Below are positions 7,106 to 14,518 of a stretch of DNA of 64,000 bases, in pieces (within the stretch, counting starts at the first letter, position 1; each line of letters begins with the position of its first letter). The position numbers and the translations under genes were made by a program. Source of the DNA: Actinomycetota bacterium (GTDB lineage: Bacteria > Actinomycetota > Acidimicrobiia > Acidimicrobiales > AC-14); NCBI GenBank assembly GCA_040754375.1, contig JBFMCT010000005.1:1-64000 (forward strand). Direction: 5' to 3'. Under the pieces are notes generated by a model. It was given only the letters and a program-made list of their open reading frames with translations, was not told the DNA's origin and searched no databases.

Positions 7106-7864
7106 ATGAAGCTCGGGGTAGTCGGCAAGGGCGGCGTGGGCAAGACCACGATCTCGGCGCTGATCTCGCAGGTCTACGCCGAGCAGGGCAAGCGCGTACT
7201 GGCCATCGACACCGATTCGAACCCCAACCTGGCCATCAGCCTGGGGCTCGACCTCAACCAGACCGACGCCGTGCCGGTGCTGCCGAGGCGAATGATCGTC
7301 GGCGGTGGCGACGGGGCCATGACCCCGTCGGAGCTGATCGGGGAGTACGGGGTGATGACCCCGGCCAACGTGATGCTCATCCATGCCATGCGGATCACCC
7401 AGGCGGGGGCCGGCTGAACGTGCGGTAGCCACGCTGCCGTGCGCAGCATCCTGGGTGCAGCCATCGACCAAGAGGCCGACGTGACCCTCGTCGACATGGA
7501 GGCCGGCCTCGAGCACCTGAGCCGGTCGGGGGGGACCCTGGCCTACGCCGACGTGCTCCTGGTCGTCATGGAACCGAGCCGCAAGTCGATCCTGACGGCC
7601 GGCCGCACGATCGTGCTGGCCGAGGAGCTGGGTCTCAAGCGGGTCTACGGCGTGGGCAACAAGGCCCGCGAGGGCGACGAGGAGTTCTTCCGCGAGGTCT
7701 GCGCCGAGTACAACGTGCCCTTGGCCGGCATCGTCCCCGAGAACGAGGACGTGGCCGAGGCCGACCGTTCGGGCCAGATCATGGCCGAAGGCCAGGGAGA
7801 CCCGGTGCGCGACGCCGTGCGCCGCATCGTCGCGTTCGTCGACGACGCCCTCGTAAGCAGCTGA
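7106..7864 (+). CDS. CooC-type metal-chaperone ATPase, predicted selenoprotein (Sec104)
   Basis: Read through one in-frame TGA (7415-7417), this is a 252-residue protein of normal CooC length. It has the deviant Walker A KGGVGKTT (residues 8-15), IDTDSNPNL, and Walker B plus family signature DMEAGLEHLSRSG. CooC proteins are P-loop ATPases that dimerise and bind Ni or Zn through a CxC motif near residue 112, and mature nickel enzymes. Here the motif reads G103-[TGA]104-T-C106-G-S-H, so the TGA replaces its first Cys. The flanks are in one frame with no other defect, and a SECIS-like hairpin follows. The simplest reading is selenocysteine. ATG 7106 follows AAAGGAGAGG. It lies near the hydrogenase operon, so nickel delivery to that enzyme is plausible but inferred. 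A nonsense mutation is the alternative. Confidence 0.85.
7415..7447 (+). promoter_or_regulatory. In-frame UGA plus candidate bacterial SECIS hairpin (CooC1)
   Basis: UGA is at 7415-7417. After 15 nt a 5-bp stem GCUGC/GCAGC (7433-7437 with 7443-7447) closes the loop CGUGC (7438-7442). The loop has G at position 2, and 20 nt separate UGA from the loop, which meets the usual bacterial SECIS rules (G in the first two loop bases, 16-37 nt spacing). A competing hairpin CGGUAGC-CAC-GCUGCCG (7423-7439) is possible. Manual folding only. Confidence 0.65.
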
Positions 7865-8005
7865 TCGGCCGTCACGGCCAGAGTTGGAACGCGCGCGCTC
7901 CGAAGTAGTCGCGGGATCTTCACATCCAGACTTCCGCTCTATAGGTTCGTGACATACAATGGGCGCCGACGCCCGGCACCTGTGGCGTGAACGGAGGACG
8001 ACCTG

Positions 8006-8272
8006 GTGATTGCCGCTATCAACGTCTGGTGGCTGATCGGCGACTTGCTGCTCATCCTGGTGGTGGCGCCGACAGTGGTGTACTTCCTTAACAAGGTGTA
8101 CCGCCCCGTGCTGGAGATCCGGGCCTACGCCCACGACATCCTCGAGCACGGCGTCGGTCTCACCGGCACCCTCGACGCCGTCCCGAAGCTGGCCCGCACC
8201 CGCGAGCTGACCAGCAAGGCCCGCGAAGCGACGATGCGCTACGGCTCCGCCCTGCAGCGCGTCATCTCGTGA
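8006..8272 (+). CDS. Small single-TM protein, unknown family A
   Basis: An 88-residue protein from GTG 8006, preceded by GGAGGACG. One TM helix covers residues about 8-28, followed by a basic stop-transfer (NKVYRP) and a helical cytoplasmic tail ending ATMRYGSALQRVIS. A candidate -10 (TACAAT) lies near 7954. It is the first of a series of small membrane proteins with the same plan (8006-11060 and 13257-14055). I recognise no named domain; the plan resembles DUF948-type proteins only loosely. Confidence 0.75.
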   Translation: MIAAINVWWLIGDLLLILVVAPTVVYFLNKVYRPVLEIRAYAHDILEHGVGLTGTLDAVPKLARTRELTSKAREATMRYGSALQRVIS

Positions 8273-8386
8273 GCCTGGGCCAGCGCCCGCCCGCCATCCC
8301 GGCCGCCCCGACGGGGTGGCTGTCCGATCTGTCACCCGGTTGGGCCCGCCTCCGCCGGTTGAGCATTCCAGAACCTGGAGGAACCC

Positions 8387-8674
8387 GTGGGAATTGAGTC
8401 CATCCTTCTGTTCGTCGGGCTTGCGGTCGCGGTAGCGACCATCGCCCTCTACCTGATCGTCGTGGCTTGGATGCTGCGGGACGTCAGCTTCACCGTCGGT
8501 ACGGTGCTGGTGGGCGTGCGGGCTATCGCCCTGCAGGTCCAGCCCATCGGACCGGTCGTGCGCGACATCGTCCGCGACGTCCAGACCATCGACGAGGCTC
8601 TCTCCGGGCTGGTCGAGCAGGCCGAGGAGATCGAAGAGGCCCGCGAGCGGGGCGAGGTCGGCGCCGCCTCCTAG
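8387..8674 (+). CDS. Small single-TM protein, unknown family B
   Basis: A 95-residue protein starting at GTG 8387 after a clear CTGGAGGA site. TM helix at residues about 4-28, then a long amphipathic helix with LVGVRAIALQVQPIGPVVRDIVRDVQTIDEAL and an acidic end EQAEEIEEARERGE, likely a coiled coil in the cytoplasm. The VGVRAI segment recurs as FGVRAVETM in the protein at 13804, which supports common descent. It is 114 nt downstream of the previous small protein and ends before a strong hairpin at 8719. Confidence 0.75.
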   Translation: MGIESILLFVGLAVAVATIALYLIVVAWMLRDVSFTVGTVLVGVRAIALQVQPIGPVVRDIVRDVQTIDEALSGLVEQAEEIEEARERGEVGAAS

Positions 8675-8718
8675 CGGAGGGCCCACTTCGCGACCTCGCA
8701 GCCCCTCTGCGAGGTGTT

Positions 8719-8759
8719 GACGACCCATGGCTGCCCCTCGTGGGAGGCCATGGGTCGTT
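8719..8759 (+). terminator. Hairpin after the 8387 gene
   Basis: An 11-bp perfect stem CGACCCATGGC (8721-8731) pairs with GCCATGGGTCG (8747-8757) around a 15-nt loop. Only a few T residues follow, so it is a likely but not certain intrinsic terminator. Confidence 0.6.
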
Positions 8760-8964
8760 GCGCGTCCCTGCCCAGGGCCCCGCTCGGGCCGTCTGGAACG
8801 CCTCGGCGAGAAATGCGTGCCCTCTCACTGTTGCTACGGCTCAGACCATGCAATAGAGTGCCCGCCGAAACGTGCTAGAGGTACGGGTCAGCCACAGACG
8901 CACCCTTCGTCGCTCTACCAGTCGCTCCCGTCGTCGGGCCCAACCACTTCAGGGGGGAGAGAAC

Positions 8965-9534
8965 ATGCAGCGGTGGAGGTCGGCCAGATCACAAGCTGGC
9001 CAGGCCACGTTTTCGCTGGTCATCGTCGTCGTAGTCGTTGCGATAGCAGTCGTACTGCTCTATCGCACGGCTTGGACGGCTGACAGCATCAACGACAAGG
9101 CCGGAACGATCGCGAACACCGCAGATGGCATCAACACGGCCACTGCGGCAGTGCTCAAGCTGGGGACGACCAACGAGTTGGCCGCGTCCATCCTCAACAC
9201 GGCAGAGCCGCTCGAGGGACAGCTCAACGAGGTGGTCCGCCTGGCGCAGTCCATCGACGGGCTGGCCACCTCGATCAACGGCACGGCGGGCACCATCAAC
9301 GGCACGGCCAAGGGGATCAACGGCTCGGCGGCCACGATCTTGGGCTCGGCCCGCTCGATCAACGACGGCGTCGCCCAGATCAACACCAACCTCAACACCA
9401 CGTTGGCGTTGGCCGCCCAGATCAAGAGCGACACCGCCAACATCCTGTTGCAGGCCGACAACGCCAACAACTTCGCCTCTTGCCTGGACAGGGGCCTGCT
9501 TTCGTCCACCGCCAACACGGCCTGCGTGCCGTAA
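8965..9534 (+). CDS. Single-TM protein with Ile-Asn-Gly repeat helix
   Basis: A 189-residue protein from ATG 8965, with AGGGGGGAGA upstream. TM at residues about 15-36 (VIVVVVVAIAVVLL), then an outside region dominated by heptad-like repeats of S/T-I-N-G-T-A: SINGTAGTINGTAKGINGSAATI around residues 100-120. This looks like a long alpha-helical rod like those in chemoreceptor or phage-tape-type proteins. Two Cys occur near the C-terminus (residues about 173 and 188). It is followed 16 nt later by a similar gene. Function unknown; a cell-envelope spacer or filament role is speculation. Confidence 0.75.
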   Translation: MQRWRSARSQAGQATFSLVIVVVVVAIAVVLLYRTAWTADSINDKAGTIANTADGINTATAAVLKLGTTNELAASILNTAEPLEGQLNEVVRLAQSIDGLATSINGTAGTINGTAKGINGSAATILGSARSINDGVAQINTNLNTTLALAAQIKSDTANILLQADNANNFASCLDRGLLSSTANTACVP

Positions 9535-9550
9535 GGGGGCTGAGAAGACA

Positions 9551-10267
9551 ATGACAATGACAATGGGGCAGCGCGGCGAGCTGCGCAGTGCGCCCCGGGT
9601 CCGCCAGGGCGACGACCAGGCCACGTTCCTCAGCCGGTGGCTGCGGGTGTGGGTCATCCTGCTCACCGTCGTGGTGCTGGTCGTGGTGGTCTACCTGATC
9701 ATCATCACCAACACCCTGGCCTCCATCAACGGCAACCTGGCCACCGCCGACCGGGCCGTCACTGGCGCCGGGGGCAACACCCAGACCCTGCCCGCGCAGG
9801 TCGACCGCATCAACGGGGCGCTGGCCGCCATCGACCCCGCCCTCAAGCCCATCCCGGGCCAGGCCGACCAGATCATCGCCGCCCTGACCTCGATCAACGA
9901 CAAGCTCACGGCCACCGACGGGTCCCTCAAGGACACCTCCTCGGTGCTGGTGACCGTCCTTGGCCAGGTCAACAGCGTGCGTGACCTGCTGATCGACGCC
10001 GACGACCCCGCCGACGGCCTGGGTGTGCAGAACATCCACCGCCGGGTGGCCGCGGTGAACGGTCAGGACTCGCCCCGCCAGGGCATCGCCGGCGGGGGAG
10101 GCTCGTGCGGTGAGTACTGCACCACCGAGAACCTGACCACCGCCGAAGCCGACGCGGCCAACATCCTGGCCGGGCTGGTCTCGGTCAACGGTCACCTCAA
10201 CAGCGCCTGCAACGCCCCGCTGGTGACGTCGATCACAGGGAGCTCCTGTGCCCTCCTTCACCCCTAG
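9551..10267 (+). CDS. Single-TM protein of the same helical-rod family
   Basis: A 238-residue protein from ATG 9551 (alternative in-frame ATGs at 9557 and 9563). TM at residues about 31-56 (VWVILLTVVVLVVVVYLIII), then repeats such as SINGNLATADRAV, RINGALAAIDPAL and SINDKLTATDGSL, matching the IN-repeat rods of the 8965 and 10248 products. The C-terminal part has a Gly loop with CGEYC and a further helix, LVSVNGHLNSACN. It overlaps the next gene by 20 nt, so the genes are probably one operon. Confidence 0.75.
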   Translation: MTMTMGQRGELRSAPRVRQGDDQATFLSRWLRVWVILLTVVVLVVVVYLIIITNTLASINGNLATADRAVTGAGGNTQTLPAQVDRINGALAAIDPALKPIPGQADQIIAALTSINDKLTATDGSLKDTSSVLVTVLGQVNSVRDLLIDADDPADGLGVQNIHRRVAAVNGQDSPRQGIAGGGGSCGEYCTTENLTTAEADAANILAGLVSVNGHLNSACNAPLVTSITGSSCALLHP

Positions 10268-11060
10268 CCGGGGGGTTGGCGAGCGGCTCCGCCGGGCCGG
10301 CTCCCGGGCCGGTGAGGCGGGGATCGTCGGGCTCAACCTCGTGCTCGTCATCGCCTTCGCCCTCTACGCCGTCATCATGCTGAGCCGCACCACGCTGGCG
10401 GCCAAGCAGATCGACGACCGGGTGCGGGTGATCGTCACCGAGGTCGGCCCGGGGTCCAACGTCAGCCGTCTCGACGAGACCCAGAAGCTCAACAGCATCG
10501 GCCAGACGGCCGAGCAGATCCTGGTGGCGGCCACCCCGCTGTCGGGGCAGGCTCAGGCCATCATCGACACCGCCGGGTCCATCGACAACACGGTGTCGGC
10601 CATCTTGGCCAACGCCAACGAGATCAACGCCTCGGTCAAGGGCATCAACGCCACGGTGGCGTCGCTGCTCCCGGTCGTGCGCACGATCAACGGTGACGGC
10701 AGCGACAGCAACATGACCGGTGGGGTCGATCTCATCAACCGCCAGGCGGGGCCGGCGGGTGTCATCGACGGGAGCGTCACCCTGGCCAACGGTCAGACCT
10801 ACTCGTTGGTCCCCGCCCTCAACGGCGACTCCGTCCCCGGCATCAGCAAGGACCTGGAGCTGGTGCTCGGGTTCGTCGGGGGCGGCGGCCTCGAGGGCCA
10901 CGGGGGCGACAACATCCACACTCACGTCAACTCCATCAACTGTGCCGTGGCCAGCCCCAGCGGTGGCCTCCTGGGCACGGTGGGCACGGCTCTCGACCTG
11001 ATCGGCCAGATCCTGCCTGGGGTCCTGCCGCCGGCTCCGCCCGGCTGCAACGTGTTCTGA
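10248..11060 (+). CDS. Single-TM protein of the helical-rod family, large member
   Basis: A 270-residue protein from GTG 10248 inside the end of the previous gene. TM at residues about 26-46 (IVGLNLVLVIAFALYAVIML). The rod region contains AQAIIDTAGSIDNTVSAIL and ANEINASVKGINATVASL. A C-terminal region of about 110 residues is Gly/Pro-rich, with HTHVNSINCAVASP and a final PGCNVF, so one disulfide is possible. All three rods (8965, 9551, 10248) share this plan: TM, IN-repeat helix, Cys pair at the C-terminus. Followed by a terminator at 11096. Confidence 0.75.
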   Translation: MPSFTPSRGVGERLRRAGSRAGEAGIVGLNLVLVIAFALYAVIMLSRTTLAAKQIDDRVRVIVTEVGPGSNVSRLDETQKLNSIGQTAEQILVAATPLSGQAQAIIDTAGSIDNTVSAILANANEINASVKGINATVASLLPVVRTINGDGSDSNMTGGVDLINRQAGPAGVIDGSVTLANGQTYSLVPALNGDSVPGISKDLELVLGFVGGGGLEGHGGDNIHTHVNSINCAVASPSGGLLGTVGTALDLIGQILPGVLPPAPPGCNVF

Positions 11061-11095
11061 TCTGAGCGAGACCTAAGTACCGAGCACGTAGCGGC

Positions 11096-11131
11096 GAGAA
11101 GGGGTGGTGGCTTCGGCCACCGCCCCTTCTC
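11096..11131 (+). terminator. Hairpin terminator of the rod-protein operon
   Basis: The stem GAAGGGG(T)GGTGGC pairs with GCCACCGCCCCTTC around a TTCG tetraloop, 35 nt after the stop at 11060. A long perfect GC stem with a stable UUCG-type loop is typical of actinobacterial terminators without a U-tract. Confidence 0.75.
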
Positions 11132-11220
11132 CGCGTCCCGGAACCGGCGCGGGGACCGTGGTCCCGGTCGGCTGGGAAGGGTCCAGGCGGCGAACACTCG
11201 GGGCCCCTCGATGCCCGAGG

Positions 11221-11329
11221 GTCGCAACGGGACCTACGCCCTGGTAGCCCTGCGCCCCCCACCCCCTGGCCCGCCGTGCGGCGGCTCGCGCGCGGGGTCG
11301 CAACGGTGGGTAGCCCTGCGCCCCTGGCC
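11221..11329 (+). repeat. Two-copy imperfect direct repeat
   Basis: GTCGCAACGG occurs at 11221 and 11297, each followed shortly by GTAGCCCTGCGCCCC (11244 and 11310). The copies are about 76 and 66 nt apart, so the spacer was shortened in the second. Meaning unknown. Confidence 0.6.
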
Positions 11330-11407
11330 GAGGTGGACGACGCCCCAGTGCGGCGGCGTTGCCGTCGTCCGCCGACGGTCCCCGCCGCCGTCGGGCCCGG
11401 ACCGTCT

Positions 11408-13099
11408 CTAAGGAACGGTGGTGGGGGGGGTGGTGGTGGTCACCGTGGGGGTGCCGACCGTGAAGCTCTCGGCCACCTGGTCGAAGACCGCGGCCCAGCG
11501 GGGGAAGTCTTGGGAGGGGATGGTCTGGAACACGATCGAGAACATGCGGTTGCCCTCGAACACGAAGTAGTGGGCGTGCACGCCCTCCTGGCCGGTGCCC
11601 TCATCGGTGAACGTGTAGACGTAGTGGTAGGTCAGGTGGCCGTTGAGGCGCACGAGCTGCTCCTGGATGAGCCGGGCGCGCTCGTTGCCGAACACGATCG
11701 TGTCCGTGACGGCCTTGAAGTTGGCGATGTTGTCCACAGTCGCCGGCGTCTGGATGGGGATCACGCGGATGCTGAGCCCGTCGTTCTCGTCGGCGGCCAT
11801 CACCAGGCGGATGTCGGCCACTGGGGTCTCGAACGACTGCCAGCTCCGGGGCACCTTGATGGTGAACCCGGTGAGCGGGTCGTGGACGCTCTGCATCTGG
11901 TCCTCGGGGATCGTCGGCCCGGTGCGGATGGTGGTCGGGGTGGTGCCGACAGGGCCACCCGCCTGGTTGCCGGTGTCGGCCGCGTCGCGGCTGATCACGA
12001 AGGCCACGATGCCGATCACGACCACCACTGCGGTCAGCACCGACATCAGCACGACCTGCTTGCGGGTCTTGGCGGCAGCCGCGGCCGCCAGGTCTGCGGC
12101 CGTGCGGTAGTCGTCGGCCGGCTCTCCGGGCGCGGCCCGGCGGCGGCCTACGGCGGCCCCCCGGTCCCCGGCACCGTTGCCTGCCGCCGCCGTCTCGGGC
12201 CCGCCGCCGTCCCAGCTCCCGTCGCCGTGCCCGTAGTCGTCGCCCGACCACTCCTGCTCACCGGCGTCAGCCGGGGCCCCCCCGAGCCCGAAGCCGGCTT
12301 CCTGGCCGCCCCCCCCTCCCGCTGGTGCCGCTGGTGCGGCTGGGGCCGCCGGTGGTGTGGCTGGTGCAGCTGGGGCCGCCTCTGGTGTGGCTGGTGCAGT
12401 CGTACCGGGGGCCGCCGCCGCCGGAGTGCCCTCAGGCGCGGGGCCAGCGGGCCGCTGCTCGTCCCCGGCCTCGCCGGCAACGGGGGCACCCGGAGCGGGC
12501 CGTTCCTCGAGCGTACCGGCGGTGCCGGCACCCCCCCCATCCGTGGCGACCCCGCCCGACCCGTCACCCGGGGCCGTCGTGGGCCCTGCACCAGCTCCCA
12601 AGGGAGGGGCCGGCGCCGCTGGGGTAGCTGGGCTGGCCACCCCCGGCGGGCTGTCTTCGTCGGCCGTCGTCCGGCTCTCCGGCGGGCCTGCGCCCGCCCC
12701 AGCCGCCGCAGTGGCGGGGCTGTCTGTGGTGACCGGGGCCTGGCGGTCTGGATCGGTTCGGGGCCCGGCCCCGTCGTTGGTCGGGGCAGGGGCGGGCACG
12801 GGGCCGTCCCCCGCCGTCGACGGACCATCGCCCGGCCCTCGGCCGCCATCACCAAGAGCGCCTTGTACCGGCGTCCCAGGCACGGCCGGGCGTGGGCCGT
12901 CCCCCGCCCCGGGTTCGCTCCCATCGGCTGCATCCTGGAGGCCGGACGCCCCGGGTGGGGCCGGGGCCCCGGAAGCGGCGGCCTCACCCGCCGGCTGTAC
13001 GACCTCGTCGTCCTCCCCGGGACGCCGCTGGTCGCCGCCGTCGCGCGGTGCCGCCGGGCTGGGCGGACCCGCAGGGGGGCGGTCGAGTTCGTCACTCAT
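11408..13099 (-). CDS. Large Pro/Ala-rich single-TM protein with extracytoplasmic C-terminal domain
   Basis: A 563-residue protein. Residues 1 to about 340 are an extremely Pro/Ala/Gly-rich, probably disordered cytoplasmic region with runs such as APAAPATPPAAPAAPAAP. A TM helix follows at about 345-367 (VVLMSVLTAVVVVIGIVAFVI). The outer domain of about 195 residues contains DPLTGFTIKVPRSWQSF, typical of PsbP/Mog1-like or DUF1795-type stress proteins, and ends in a Thr/Pro tail. It is convergent with the rod operon and divergent from the small TM genes at 13257. Codon use in the disordered part is strongly third-position GC, so it is coding. Function unknown. Confidence 0.8.
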   Translation of the reverse strand: MSDELDRPPAGPPSPAAPRDGGDQRRPGEDDEVVQPAGEAAASGAPAPPGASGLQDAADGSEPGAGDGPRPAVPGTPVQGALGDGGRGPGDGPSTAGDGPVPAPAPTNDGAGPRTDPDRQAPVTTDSPATAAAGAGAGPPESRTTADEDSPPGVASPATPAAPAPPLGAGAGPTTAPGDGSGGVATDGGGAGTAGTLEERPAPGAPVAGEAGDEQRPAGPAPEGTPAAAAPGTTAPATPEAAPAAPATPPAAPAAPAAPAGGGGGQEAGFGLGGAPADAGEQEWSGDDYGHGDGSWDGGGPETAAAGNGAGDRGAAVGRRRAAPGEPADDYRTAADLAAAAAAKTRKQVVLMSVLTAVVVVIGIVAFVISRDAADTGNQAGGPVGTTPTTIRTGPTIPEDQMQSVHDPLTGFTIKVPRSWQSFETPVADIRLVMAADENDGLSIRVIPIQTPATVDNIANFKAVTDTIVFGNERARLIQEQLVRLNGHLTYHYVYTFTDEGTGQEGVHAHYFVFEGNRMFSIVFQTIPSQDFPRWAAVFDQVAESFTVGTPTVTTTTPPTTVP

Positions 13100-13256
13100 T
13101 CGGGTTCACCTGCCGAGGTTGCGCCGGCCGCGGGATCGGGTCGCGCCCCGGTAGGGCCGGAGCTTGAGGAAGAATGGGGTGGCAGCGAAGGACAGTCCGT
13201 TGACCAGCTAGGTGTTAGGTGTCTATTCTGGCGCAGATTCGACCGAAGGGGATCGC

Positions 13257-13517
13257 ATGCTAGGTGTCGCGCTCACGGGTTGGTACGTGGGCTATGTCAT
13301 TGCAGCTGTCGTCATTACGATCGTCGTCGTCCTGGTAGCCATCATCCTGTCGCTCGCGCGCAGGATCGGCATCCAGGCCGACCAGATCACGTCGGCGCTG
13401 GACGAAGCTCGGATCAACACGCTCCCGTTGTGGGACGTTGACAAGATCAACGGTGGCGTGCGTTCGATCACCCGAAGCGCCCAGGAGGCGCGTGCTCTGT
13501 TGGGAGGTGGTCAGTAG
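13257..13517 (+). CDS. Small single-TM protein, rod-family relative
   Basis: An 86-residue protein from ATG 13257, preceded by GAAGGGGATC. TM at residues about 9-33 (VGYVIAAVVITIVVVLVAIILSL), a basic RR, then a helix with IQADQITSALDEARINTLPLWDVDKINGGVRSI; the DKINGGV and RIN elements echo the rod proteins. It is first of three overlapping small membrane genes (13257, 13517, 13804), divergent from the 563-residue protein across 157 bp. Confidence 0.8.
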   Translation: MLGVALTGWYVGYVIAAVVITIVVVLVAIILSLARRIGIQADQITSALDEARINTLPLWDVDKINGGVRSITRSAQEARALLGGGQ

Positions 13518-13807
13518 TGCTCGCAGCCGTCAACGTTGCGTCGGAGCACGTGCAGTTCTGGTGGATCACGCTCGGCCTTGGTGCCGTGGTCATCGGGGCT
13601 GTCATCCTGCTCCTGTTCCTGCTCCACACGTTCGTCAGCGACATCGACCGCAACGTGCGTGAGGTCTGGGAGACCGCTACCCGGGTCGCCCAGAACACCT
13701 CGACGACCTGGATGCTCAACCAGGCCGGTGTGCTCACCGGCGAGCTCCGCGACGAGGTTCGCAAGCACGCTCAGCTCATGCAGTACGCGGCAGGAGGTCG
13801 CCGGTGA
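13517..13807 (+). CDS. Small single-TM protein
   Basis: A 96-residue protein from GTG 13517, overlapping the preceding TAG by one base. TM at residues about 16-41 (ITLGLGAVVIGAVILLLFLLHTFV), then a helical tail containing IDRNVREVWETATRVAQNTSTTWMLN and a charged end. It overlaps the next gene by 4 nt. Unknown function; co-translation with its neighbours suggests a small membrane complex. Confidence 0.8.
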   Translation: MLAAVNVASEHVQFWWITLGLGAVVIGAVILLLFLLHTFVSDIDRNVREVWETATRVAQNTSTTWMLNQAGVLTGELRDEVRKHAQLMQYAAGGRR

Positions 13808-14055
13808 CCCAGCTAATCCTGAGCCTGGTCGAGATCGCCGCCTTGGTGATCGTCCTGGCTATCTACCTCACCGTCATCGGCAACCAGCTCCGCCGGATCT
13901 CGGCCACGCTGGCCAAGGTCACCTTCGGTGTGCGGGCCGTGGAGACGATGTGCGCGGTCATCGGCCCAGCCGTCGACCGCATCAACGGCAACCTCGACGA
14001 CATCTGCCAGAACCTGCAGGCAGCGGCTGTCGAGGCCGAGAAGCTGTCCCGCTGA
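13804..14055 (+). CDS. Small single-TM protein with C-terminal helix
   Basis: An 83-residue protein from GTG 13804 (GTGA overlap). TM at residues about 4-24 (LILSLVEIAALVIVLAIYLTV), then LRRISATLAKVTFGVRAVETM and VDRINGNLDDICQNLQAAAVEAEKL, an amphipathic helix with the recurring RINGNL element also found in the 9551 protein (SINGNL). Two Cys in the tail. It is the last of the three-gene set. Confidence 0.8.
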   Translation: MTQLILSLVEIAALVIVLAIYLTVIGNQLRRISATLAKVTFGVRAVETMCAVIGPAVDRINGNLDDICQNLQAAAVEAEKLSR

Positions 14056-14065
14056 TCTGACCAGG

Positions 14066-14518
14066 GTGGGAGACTGGCTGCTCCCGCCCCTGATCGAGCC
14101 GCACGGGCCCCTCGGGAGCAACGAGGACGTAGTACGCGCTTTCACTCGCAACGAGCTGGCGCCCTACTCCGAACTGCTCCACGTCGAGGGGCCTGTGCTG
14201 CTTGCGGGCCGGGACATGGCCGTGGCGTTGCGCACCGGCCCCCGGAGCTTTCTGGTCAACCACGAGATGCCCTCTGACCTGGCCTCGGCCAAGCAAGTGG
14301 TGGAATCGGTGTTCGAGGCCGAGGGATTGTCGCTGTTCGACGAGGAGACCTTGTTCGGGCCATCGGTGGGGGTCCAGCTCGTCGGCCTCCGTTACACCAC
14401 GTGGGACCTGTGGGGGGCCGACATCGACACTGCGTTCGCCGACCTGCGCCAGGCAGCAGCCGGCGGTGAGGACGAGTTGCCCTTCGCGGGCGGCGAGCCG
14501 TCCTCCTACTACGAGTGA
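14066..14518 (+). CDS. Unknown 150-residue soluble protein
   Basis: GTG 14066 lies 10 nt after the previous stop and gives MGDWLLPPLIEPHGPLGS. No signal peptide, TM segment or Cys. The sequence mixes short strands and helices (ELLHVEGPVLLAGRDMAVALRTGP, SAKQVVESVFEAEGLSLF) and ends in an acidic tail, GGEPSSYYE. It overlaps the HAD gene by 4 nt, so the two are coupled. I recognise no family. Confidence 0.7.
   Translation: MGDWLLPPLIEPHGPLGSNEDVVRAFTRNELAPYSELLHVEGPVLLAGRDMAVALRTGPRSFLVNHEMPSDLASAKQVVESVFEAEGLSLFDEETLFGPSVGVQLVGLRYTTWDLWGADIDTAFADLRQAAAGGEDELPFAGGEPSSYYE

Larger units (their letters stand above)
11061..11407 (+). other. Gene-free 347 bp between convergent genes
   Basis: It holds the terminator hairpin at 11096-11131 and a two-copy direct repeat at 11221-11329. 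No open frame here has a ribosome-binding site or family resemblance. The GC-rich pattern suggests remnant or spacer DNA. Confidence 0.6.

Noticed and set aside
7418-7864. The second half of CooC1 as a separate gene starting at GTG 7439
   Set aside because: GTG 7439 has no ribosome-binding site, lies in the middle of the fold, and would lack the P-loop; the frame is continuous with the first half apart from the UGA.
7106-7864. Frameshift or simple pseudogene explanation for CooC1
   Set aside because: No shift is needed, the sequence on both sides is conserved, and the same codon is UGA in a second homolog.
6725-8728. A 667-residue frame on the minus strand
   Set aside because: It lies antisense to the CooC1 gene and small membrane genes; only its last 83 codons have a start signal and are kept.
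11211-11411. Short coding frame in the repeat region
   Set aside because: Low-complexity Pro/Arg product without start signal; looks like spacer.
11276-13441. A 721-residue plus-strand frame
   Set aside because: Arg/Gly/Trp-rich shadow of the Pro/Ala-rich minus-strand protein; no start signal or domain.
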